64,000 nucleotides of DNA from Siniperca chuatsi. Lineage: Eukaryota > Chordata > Actinopteri > Centrarchiformes > Sinipercidae. How positions within the stretch are numbered: position 1 is the stretch's first letter; each line of letters begins with the position of its first letter. Below the pieces are notes generated by a model that ran no database searches, had not been told where the DNA came from, and was given only the letters and a program-made list of their open reading frames with translations. A program made the translations under genes and the position numbers. Below are positions 55,601-64,000 of this stretch, in pieces. The DNA lies in assembly GCF_020085105.1 (NCBI RefSeq), contig NC_058046.1:8346675-8410674 (forward strand), read 5' to 3'.

Positions 55601-58600
55601 CTGGGGGGAAAGAGTAAAAAAAAGGTAGGATAATCCTAACAGCAGAGTGTGCCAGGTTACCAGCCTTAACCTTGAGGCTGATCAGTCTTGAACTAAAAGA
55701 TTGCTCTTTGATATATTCTTTGACATTTCAAGGTTTGAGATGAAAATGTTTGTATCGAACTCTAATTCAGCTATCCTGCATCCAGCCAAACAACAAAATG
55801 AAATAAACAGAAATGCCATTACCTAATTTACAGAAATAGCACCCTTACTGTTTTTAGGTGAGTTAATAGTGAGTTTTTAGGGCTTATGCTACTGTGGATA
55901 AAGATAACAAATTCTCAGTCTCTAGGAGGTATGAAATTGAGTTTTGAATGTCTATAATGTTCATTTATGGTGTTTTCAGTCCGAGTAAACGATCCACAAT
56001 AGCTAAATTCCAACACAAGTGACGCAAGTATGTTTGCTTTCCAATTGCTTCTTCAGGCAACAGACACCCTGAATGAGCCAAGGAGAGAAAATGTATTGTA
56101 CAACTGGTACTCTGTAATAAAAGAATACTGTTATTCAGTGCTCCACAAGCCCTTAGTTGTTTAACATCATATGGAAAGCTGAATCCCCTTGTCTTTAATT
56201 TACTCGTACTGAGTCATTGTTTTGCCGAAGAATTACCGAAATGTGAATATCATTTATAGCTTTTATTGACTTGGGAAGTCACGACCGGATGAAATGTAGT
56301 TCCCAGGAGATCCAGTCAATTCTCATTGATGGGAGCTGTCAGCCTGCTCTTGTGGAGCCAAAATCAGCAAGGGGTAGTCACACAGGTACTTTTATACTGT
56401 GCACAGCCACCTCACTGGTGGTTTTTCTTACCTGACCCACACAGGTCAGTTCCCATATACATGGGCTAACTGGTTAGGGAGACAGTCTACTCAGAGATCC
56501 ATGGTTACATATGTAACCTCCCGTTCCACTTCAGCTAATCTATTTTAGCATTGTTTTTGCCATGTCTGATGTTGTCTACTTCACTTGTCCTAATCTGTGT
56601 CGGTAGAGCATCAGTCTCCCTGGATGCAGAAGTATGCCACTTTTTATTAGCCTGACAGACGGGCCGATGTGCCCTGTAAGCTGATGAGAAGGTTGAAATG
56701 AGATCTGTTAGGCTGTGACTAATTACTATTAAGCAGACATGTGCATTAAGTGACTCTGGCTGATCACATTTTTCTCTCCACATTCCTGTCTCTGTTCATT
56801 GAATTTATATACCATTACTGTGGTTATACTTGCTACCATATTTGAAGTGTCTGCTGTACCAGCAACATATCTAAAATACATCTCTTATGAATGAGTTTGT
56901 TCTTATAAATCATGCAGTGGCTTCTAACAAGAACATTTTCTTCAAATAGGTTCAGGTCAGACAACATTGGGGCTAATGGAGAGCTCTTTTCCACCTAAGA
57001 CATACAGTAATCGCTCTGCCAATTTTTCCAAAATTTGCTGCACTGGTAGAAGGGCACCCTTAATGGCTGCTAAACAAATATAATCATGTTGTCTGGATAA
57101 AGTGCTTACAAGTAGCCAGAATTTGAAAAGACTGTCTCCCATTCCAGGTACTTTTTGGCAGAGATATGTGCTCTACTAAGTGTAATGTACTCTTATTTTC
57201 GTCATATTGGAAATTTCCTTTCTTAATGTTATTGCTCCTGTTGTGTGTGTAGGACTATTGCTGCTCTCCTCTCCTCTCCTCTCCTCTCTTATCCGGGGTT
57301 TCTGTGGTCTTTGTGCAGGAATATCATGCCCAGCTGGAGGAGATGCGAGTTTCCATCAGACAACTGGAGGAGGACCTGTCTGCTGCTCGTCGCCGTAGTG
57401 ACCTGTATGAGGCTGAGTTGAAAGAGTCTCGGCAGACCAGCGAGGAACTGAAGAGGAAGGCTGCCGACTACCAGCATAGGATGCAGAAGGTCTACACTGT
57501 AACTAGAGCTGTTAATGATCCTGAAAGTTAAATAGGCAGGAGTCATGGTTTATTTGACACATACTGTACATATTCTGTATTGGAGTGGGGCTCCGAATCA
57601 CAGTGTGACTCAATGTAACAATATGATCACATTTAACTCACTTGTAGTCATTAGGAAGTTTCTACCTTACTGTCTACCGGAGGGATCCCAGAGTTTCCTA
57701 TATCTTCACAGGCAAAAGAGCAAGGCAAAGCAGAAGCAGATGACCTGATGACCAAGTTGGAGAAGGTAGTTTATGAAATTCAATCAAGTTTATTTATAAA
57801 GCACATTTAAAAACAATCAGATTTGACCCAAGGGCTGTACAATAAAATAACATAGATAAAATAAAGTACGTAAGTAAATAAGTTTATGAAGTTCATTTAA
57901 TTGTTAAAAGATAATAAAGGACTGCAAAATATGTATATAATGACACAAGTAACTTTAACAAAGGATGATAAGCTTAAATATCAATCTTTACATATCATAA
58001 TGCCGTTTGTGTTTCTTTTTTAGACCAATGCTGAGCAGCAGACAAAGATCCAGGATCTTCAAGAGAAACTTGGCAAGGTAGAATACTTTTGCTGGGAAGA
58101 TTAATGAATAATTTATATGAGCTTGCACTCCCAAATGCAAGAGATGTAACAGCATTTTACACTTTCAGATGATTGTATAAACTCCTTCTTTACCCTCCCT
58201 GACCTCCGTCTTTCTCTCTCTCTGTCTCTCTCTTAAACTGTGGTCTACAGTCAGATTTGGTTTATGGCCTGAGAACAATTAAGCTGTCTTTTAAAACTAA
58301 AGTTACTGCTTAATTATCAGCAATCAAACAGTTTTGCCTCATTAGTATAGATAATTGCATCTAATTGTCTTTTCCTAGAAATGAATATTTATATATTGTG
58401 GTGCTGATATTCAAGGCTGACTGAGCTCGCATTTGGGATAGGTCTACTTCTGACTCAATGCAAACTAGTTGATGAAATAATCAGTAGGGTATGACTTTCA
58501 TTCTTAAAATGACTCAGTGTAGTTTAAGGATTTCAAATTAGCAATATACAGAAGTTTGTTTACTAGTAGGAAAAGGATGTCAATTATTCCTTAAACACAT

Positions 58601-59083
58601 AATCTTTATATCAACAACCAGTGCATTGTAACCTAATGTCACCAGTGTTGCTTGGAGTACTAAGCAGGTGATGCAGCTGCATGTATAACTGATTCATTTC
58701 ATGTATTTGATTATACACAACTATTATACTGGTACATGTTTATATGATATTTATTTTTAATTGATGTAGTTATTAATCATTCTACAGTGGCATGTATCAG
58801 AGATTGGACATGAGATTTTGTAAACTAGACAAGGTTTTCTGTTACATTTAAGTTTATGTAAATAATATGTACAAACATATACTTTTTGATTGATAGTTCT
58901 TTTAACTGTTAGTCGTTAAAGGCCAGTGCTGAGGCTACAGACCTCCTTCAGAGTATGAGAGTGGCCAAAGAGCGCATGGAGCGAGATCTGGAGAGGCTTC
59001 AGAACAAGGAGGACTCCAGTGACAGCCTGCGGAGACGCCTCCGTGAGACTGAAGTACAAACACACCTCTGATATCACACACAT

Positions 59084-59122
<39 letters not shown>

Positions 59123-62100
59123 CCTAGCATATATGTGTTCTGGCCTCCTGCCTGTTTCTCCTCGTTATTCTGTGTAGCATGTCATTTGTTGATTTGCAAC
59201 ATCACAAACCTCTTTGTTTAAAGTGTTGCATAAATAAATCTGGCTTGGATATCTGCTAAGCACAAAGAGCCCATATGTTCTCTTGTAAACATGCTGTTTT
59301 TGCACCTTCTGAGAAACACTTTTGCTGTGATGGCATGATAGCATGTCAGATAGCCTGAATGTTTGACACAGTTGATCATAGTTTGAAAAGAAAACACACT
59401 TGTGTTCATGTGATTTTTGTATTTCCTGGTTTATGAAGCTACCTTGCTGGCACACAGGGTAAAACTAAACCAATGGGTCTTTAAGCTGATAAAAAATGTA
59501 CATTGATGTGCCTCTGCACAAACAATCATAGACTCACACTTTCACCCATATCACACCAGACAGAGTATGAGGCCTTTAGTGCATTATGTTATACAAAAGT
59601 CCTGTTGTATTCATTGAGAATACAAATGAATACAAAAGTTGTATTCATTGTGTAGAGACAATCTGTGGTCTTAAACAGAAAGGCATTTATTGTTACTGGT
59701 GTTATGAAGCTAATCAGTCTGCATGTGACGTTTTACTAATTGATTCTCCGGTGGCTCAGTAATTCCAGTGGCTCAGTGCTCCTGCTTCTGGTATAACGTT
59801 GACAAACTGTTTCTGTACACAGTTTTCTTGCATGCCAAATTAACTGGATAAATTGTGAATGCCTTAACATCTAGATTTAACAAAAAGAAAAAATCCATAG
59901 CTGTGTAAATGCCTTTAAATAATGGTGCATTTTTTATTTTACAGCACTTCAGTAATTTACCAGTGCCACGTTTTGTTTGGCTATTGGATCTGCTTCTTGC
60001 GTCAGACAAAAAGCGTCCTGTAGACATATTATTCTTTAAATCAAGTTTCTTGAAATGTCAAGCATCAAGTGTGTAGGTTAGCAGGGACTCTAGCACCACA
60101 ATATGCAAGAATGCAGATACCAGCAGGCAAACCTTTCATCATCTTCAACATTGTCTCATAAGTATCTGTCTCAGAACCCTTTACTTATAAAGGTCAGAAC
60201 TGCATGATGGCCTAGTCACACAATCATTCAGTTATAGATATATGCATTTTTATACATTATGTATTCATTCATTCAGTGTCTATAGTTACATATACATTAT
60301 ACTTTATTTTTGAGAGGGCTTGTTATAAGTTCTTCTAAAACAGGACTTCACATCAAGCACTAGACATGGTAATGGTAGCATAGGTTCATTTGGAAAGGAA
60401 ATACACATCACGTCAAATTTTTCACAGCTCCGAAGACCTCTCATACCATCACACATGAATGCAAATGGGCTCTTTGGAACCATTGTGAGGAACTTGGAAT
60501 AATGAGATATAAATATTGCAGAGGTGCATCACTAACAAGCTACATGGATGCGGCTGCTACAATATATCATCAGTTATCCCTTGAAGTGGAAATCTTAAGT
60601 CTAATGAGCATTTCTACAGAATGGGCTATGATGTCCATATAGCAAAAAGCACTATTTTGGACTATGGATCTTTCGACCTGAGGTTGCATTTTTAAAACTA
60701 AAAGAAGCATTCTGAAAGCCAGTTAATGCTTACGTGTGTTTGTGTTTGTGCATTACTTGTGTCCGCTGTGTGCAGGATGGTAGGAAGACTCTGGAGAACC
60801 AGGTGAAAAGGCTGGAGATTGTTGAGCGCCGCGAGACTAAACTGAAGGACGAGGTCCAGAGCAAGGCCCAGCAGATTCAGCAGATGGCAGATAAAATTCT
60901 GGTAACCCACCTTTCACCACTCGTGTGGAGCTAAAATAATCAGAGGAGGTGTGAGATAAACATAGTCATCATTGCAGAGGAAGTGCTATTTTACATAATA
61001 TTTCTGAAAAACCTCACTCTTATCATTTACTATCTTTATGGATGATCTATGTAAACTGTTTCTTTCTATATACACAGTGCACAAAGTTACCCTGTACAAT
61101 AATATTGTAATAGCCATGATACACCCACACAAGTGCTTTCAATTAGTTTACCTGACTAGTCTCTCTCTCACATGATACTTTTGTCGCATCTGTTAGGGTG
61201 GGACAAATGATACAATTGTACAAATTAGGATTCTTGTTAGTCCACAGAGTTTGTTCACATCACTTAATCCCCTGCACACCTAAAACCAGCTCCAACCTGA
61301 TCAGAGGACTAATTAGTCTAGAATAAGAATAAGTGAAAAAACAACTGTGTGGATGTACAGTGGAGAAGGTAATAGTTAATACGTAATAATACTTGCTGTG
61401 TTCCATTTAGGTGTGTCAGTTCCAGGGCTTGAGTATTCTGTAGTACTTCCACCTGTGCTTTTCCTGCTATAACAAGTGAAAAATGTCAATAAAGAGCACT
61501 CCTATAAGAAGGGGACTGGTTGACCGCATTGATATGGATGACATTGTGTCCCGTGCTTATTTACAGCTGCTTACTTATTACATCCATAGTGACAAAGGCA
61601 AGGGACTGGTCTTAGTACTTTCAAGTTGTTGTATGAAACTGTGTCCCTGGTTTTATACATTAATACACTACTTTGTCAACACTGCCTTGTCAAACACATT
61701 GCACCTGTCAACAAAAAACACCTGTGTGTTGGTAAGGGGGTTGAATCTCTTACTGGTTCCACCACAATCAAAATCCCTTTGCAACTGAGTTACTCAAAAG
61801 CTCATTATAATTGTATTTCCGATTAGGCACATTACCAGCAGGAACCATTACTAACATAACATATTTGTATTTTTGTGTAGGCACTGGAGGAGAATCTGCG
61901 AGAGACCCAAGCCACAGCCCAGCGGTTGGAGACTCATCTGAAGCAGAAGGAAAAGCTCTATGAAGACAAGATAAAGGTAAAATTTCAGAACACATAAATA
62001 CTCGCACACATGCAGACTCTTTGGTGCTACGTAAAACAACATGCAGGTATAGCCTGATGTACTGCACTTACAGGAAGTGCTCTGTGCTATGTTTGGTGGT

Positions 62101-63898
62101 CATACTTTAGCTGGTTGAGTTGCGGGTGTACTCTATGCTTGGGAGATCTACAGTATGTCATCTTCACATTCTCTATCCTGTTAAGTGATAGCCTGGTTAT
62201 GGTTCTGTGGGCTGCCTGGCATTGAGCAGGTGTTGGAGGCCCAGATGAAGGCGGATATGGCTGATAAGGAGATGCTGGAGTCCAGTCAGAGCAAATATGA
62301 GGAGGAGGTGCAGGAGAAGTGCAGCATCATCAGTGAACAGAAGGCGGTAAGAACTGACCAGCTTGGCGGTGACACTATTTCAGTTTTAACATTTATCACA
62401 CTGACATAGATTTCTTGTTTGGAATTATCTTGGGTAGGTTATTGCAGAGTACAAATTAATGAGCCATGATCTGTTCCCAGTTGAACCCAGTGATGTGAAA
62501 ATCTAACTGAAAGTTTAATTAAAACAGTTATACTGTCCATAATTTCTATTCAGACCATAAATGCTATGGACTCAAAGATGAACAGCTTGGAGCAGAGAAT
62601 TGCTGAGCTGTCTGAGGCCAACAAACTGGCAGCCAACAGCAGCATCTACACCCAGAAAAACATGTAAGTACTGATACACAAAACATCGTTATTCTGTTTG
62701 ACAACATTTAAACGCATTCGAAAAACTTCCAAATGTCTCTAGATCTCTATCCATGAAATACACTGATGTGAATTCAAGTGAAAGCTGTGGCCTTTTGTTG
62801 ATTGGTTAAAGAGGACGTGGCTTGTGCAAAATAATACCTGGAAGGTACCTTGTTTTTGTCTTGGGAGTGTATGTACACATAATGGCGCAATACCAGATTG
62901 CATTGCCTCCTATTAAACTTTTTGCACTTATGTATGTGTGGTCTTGGCAGGAAAGCCCAGGAGGAGATGATCTCAGAGCTTCGCCAGCAGAAGTTCTACT
63001 TGGAGTCTCAGGCTGGGAAGTTGGAGGCCCAGAATGCCAAATTGGAGGAGCATCTAGAGAAAATGAGTCAGCAGGAGCAAGGCAATAAGAGTCGTGTGCT
63101 GGAGCTGGAAACCAGGCTCCGAGAGGTGAGGAGATATTACAGGGGGATGGAGCAGCTGGGTTGTGAAACAGCATTCATGTGTTGGTAGATTGTTGGATAC
63201 AGGCTTCTCGACCAGAGTGACACGCAGGTTAAACTTTCTTTCCATTTTCCCTTTTCCCAGTTTATTTCTTACTGTCCTGTTAGTCCCATCCCAATCTGTC
63301 ACTTCTGTGCCTGATTCTGTCTGTTCTGGAGTATCTACACAAAGAATCTCTGTATGTCTAAGCATAAAAGGTAACCTCTTCCATCTGATCTGGCTCCAAA
63401 CAGTGGAAACACACCTGTGTGTAATTGCTTTCCTGAATATATGTTGAGGAAATAATTACAGTGCATCATGACCCCATGTGAAAGCAGGTTCAGCATATTA
63501 AGCGTAATTTTGTAGTAATTGGCAGAAAAAACACTATTACTATTTTTAATTGAGATGTAACAGAAAAGAGCAGCACAACATATCGAGGCGGAGTCAGGCG
63601 AGGTGTGAAGTGTCAGTGTCTGCTACTCAGGGATGAATCACTTCCCCCCTCCCCCCTCCGCCCTCACCCAGGATTGCCCCTTTCTGTCTCCTCTTTGTAG
63701 ATTGGGCTGGAGCATGAGGAACAGAAGCTGGAGATTAAGCGTCAGGTGACAGAGCTGACCCTGTCGCTGCAGGAGCGCGAATCCCAGATCAGCAACCTGC
63801 AGGCAGCGCGCCACGCTCTGGAGAGCCAACTACAGCAGGCCAAGACTGAGCTGGAGGACACCACTGCAGAGGCTGAGGAGGAGATCACTGTGCTCCGA
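49499..63898 (+). CDS. cit: cit, citron rho-interacting protein, central coiled coil (partial, 12 exons)
   Basis: Exons: 49499-49642, 50054-50173, 57319-57489, 57712-57765, 58024-58077, 58913-59053, 60776-60901, 61881-61976, 62230-62346, 62554-62663, 62951-63125 and 63701-63898; 502 codons without a stop, continuing beyond the window. The protein is almost all coiled coil and matches vertebrate citron throughout, for example [68 protein letters not shown] and [12 protein letters not shown]. Citron binds Rho-GTP and organises the midbody with KIF14, anillin and septins in late cytokinesis. The long isoform adds an N-terminal AGC kinase, and a short neuronal form lacks it. Kinase exons are not seen here, so this copy may make only the short form, or they lie outside or were missed. 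The right end (C1, PH and CNH domains) is off the window. Confidence 0.95.
49643..50053 (+). other. cit: cit intron after the first firm exon
   Basis: 411 bp with a short TG run near 49716-49733. Nothing else supported. Confidence 0.6.
50054..50173 (+). CDS. cit: cit exon (SLKRSLEQ...EIKEQ)
   Basis: 40 codons, near-identical to mammalian citron. Acceptor GGTTTCAG, donor GTAGGA. Confidence 0.95.
53020..53292. repeat. percomorph dispersed repeat (GGAGGCCGCCATGTTGCACC family)
   Basis: Contains CTACATAGGGAGGGGGTCC, GGAGGCCGCCATGTTGCACC, TTTCTACAGTAGCC and CACTGCTAGATGCCACTAAA, ending CCTACACACTGGGCATTTAAA. I recognise this family from percomorph genomes. It abuts the TTAA-bounded element. Confidence 0.7.
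53290..55192. mobile_element. 1.9-kb element with ~20-bp TIRs bounded by TTAA
   Basis: Left end TTAAAGGTACCCTGTTGAG (53290 on) and right end CTCCAAAGGGTACCTTTAA (to 55192) are inverted repeats starting immediately inside TTAA at both ends. TTAA duplication is the hallmark of piggyBac-type insertion. No transposase-like ORF was seen in the interior, so it would be non-autonomous. Confidence 0.6.
57265..57290. repeat. (CTCTC)n pentanucleotide run
   Basis: About five tandem CTCTC/TCTCC units about 30 bp before the cit exon at 57319. It may double as part of the pyrimidine-rich upstream region. Confidence 0.85.
57319..57489 (+). CDS. cit: cit exon (EYHAQLEE...HRMQK)
   Basis: 57 codons with [20 protein letters not shown]. 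Acceptor TTTGTGCAG, donor GTCTAC. Confidence 0.95.
57712..57765 (+). CDS. cit: cit exon (18 codons, [10 protein letters not shown]...KLEK)
   Basis: Small phase-0 exon. Acceptor ATCTTCACAG, donor GTAGTT. Corresponds to AKDQGKPE-like sequence in mammals. Confidence 0.88.
58024..58077 (+). CDS. cit: cit exon (18 codons, [18 protein letters not shown])
   Basis: Small phase-0 exon of the same size as the preceding one. Acceptor CTTTTTTAG, donor GTAGAA. Confidence 0.92.
58078..58912 (+). other. cit: cit intron
   Basis: 835 bp, AT-rich, with a CT/TCTG run near 58208-58232. Nothing else seen. Confidence 0.6.
58913..59053 (+). CDS. cit: cit exon (SLKASAEA...LRETE)
   Basis: 47 codons with [20 protein letters not shown]. 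Acceptor TTAACTGTTAG, donor GTACAA. Confidence 0.92.
59054..60775 (+). other. cit: cit intron
   Basis: 1.7 kb. CA microsatellite at 59087-59121, otherwise AT-rich without recognisable elements. Confidence 0.6.
59087..59121. repeat. (CA)n microsatellite
   Basis: About 17 CA units starting 34 bp after a cit exon donor. Confidence 0.95.
60776..60901 (+). CDS. cit: cit exon (DGRKTLEN...MADKIL)
   Basis: 42 codons with [13 protein letters not shown] and [11 protein letters not shown]. Acceptor TGTGTGCAG, donor GTAACC. Confidence 0.95.
60902..61880 (+). other. cit: cit intron
   Basis: 979 bp. The open frame at 61483-61788 does not match citron and lacks good splice sites. Nothing else seen. Confidence 0.55.
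61881..61976 (+). CDS. cit: cit exon (ALEENLRE...YEDKIK)
   Basis: 32 codons with [18 protein letters not shown]. Acceptor TTTTGTGTAG, donor GTAAAA. Confidence 0.93.
62230..62346 (+). CDS. cit: cit exon (VLEAQMKA...ISEQKA)
   Basis: 39 codons with [20 protein letters not shown]. Acceptor TTGAGCAG, donor GTAAGA. Confidence 0.93.
62554..62663 (+). CDS. cit: cit exon (TINAMDSK...YTQKN)
   Basis: 36 codons plus two bases, the only non-phase-0 boundary here. Contains [17 protein letters not shown]. Acceptor TTCTATTCAG, donor GTAAGT. Confidence 0.95.
62951..63125 (+). CDS. cit: cit exon (KAQEEMIS...TRLRE)
   Basis: 175 bp. Completes a Met codon, then [20 protein letters not shown] through LELETRLRE. 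Acceptor GTCTTGGCAG, donor GTGAGG. Confidence 0.96.
63126..63700 (+). other. cit: cit intron
   Basis: 575 bp ending in a C-rich pyrimidine tract (63645-63700) before the acceptor. No element recognised. Confidence 0.6.
63701..63898 (+). CDS. cit: cit exon (IGLEHEEQ...EEITVLR)
   Basis: 66 codons with [20 protein letters not shown] and [15 protein letters not shown]. Acceptor CTCTTTGTAG, donor GTGAGA at 63899. Last exon in the window. Confidence 0.95.
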
Positions 63899-64000
63899 GT
63901 GAGAGAGACAGAAAGTAGAGGACTTCTGAAGATGATGTCTCCTTTGATGTTATATAATTCAGGCAGTGAAATCTGTCTCTCTGTCTCTCTTGTCATACCT

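Larger units (their letters stand above)
50174..57318 (+). other. cit: cit 7.1-kb intron
   Basis: AT-rich. The main structured part is 53020-55192, a repeat fragment abutting a TTAA-bounded element. A CTCTC/TCTCC pentamer run (57265-57290) precedes the next exon. No exon-like blocks were seen. Confidence 0.65.

Overview
The window is nuclear DNA from a ray-finned fish, most likely a percomorph teleost. Genes are split by GT-AG introns, intergenic and intronic DNA is AT-rich with many (CA)n/(TG)n microsatellites, and several dispersed repeat families I recognise as common in percomorph genomes are present. No bacterial, plasmid or CRISPR features were seen.

Four protein-coding genes can be reconstructed exon by exon. 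(1) 1-296, + strand: the last two coding exons of a gene whose C-terminus fits GCN1. (2) 1685-9668, + strand: complete rab35 (6 coding exons, 201 aa), with a long AU-rich 3' region to about 11.86 kb. (3) 36221-18677, - strand: complete bicdl1 (BICD family-like cargo adaptor 1, 10 coding exons, 614 aa). (4) 49499-63898, + strand: 12 exons (502 codons) of the central coiled coil of citron (cit), running off the right end. From memory, human chromosome 12q24 has the same four neighbours with the same relative orientations (CIT, BICDL1, RAB35, GCN1, read in reverse), which supports the identifications.

Layout: gcn1 and rab35 are head-to-tail with roughly 0.6 kb between them. rab35 and bicdl1 converge across 11.9-18.7 kb, a repeat-rich interval. 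bicdl1 and cit diverge across 36.3-49.5 kb. Intron 2 of bicdl1 (7.1 kb) and an early citron intron (50.2-57.3 kb) are the largest. Functionally, Rab35 is a recycling-endosome GTPase, BICDL1 is a dynein-dynactin adaptor, citron is a cytokinesis scaffold or kinase and GCN1 is a ribosome-associated activator of GCN2. They are neighbours by conserved synteny, not an operon.

Most notable points: no citron kinase-domain exons were seen between bicdl1 and the citron coiled coil, although one exon-like block at 42856-43026 resembles the citron kinase C-tail and carries an in-frame stop; bicdl1 has a 48-codon phase-0 exon that I do not recall in the mammalian protein; there is a perfect 18-bp hairpin at 25508-25548; and several foldback or TIR elements can be delimited, including one bounded by TTAA that sits at the edge of another repeat.
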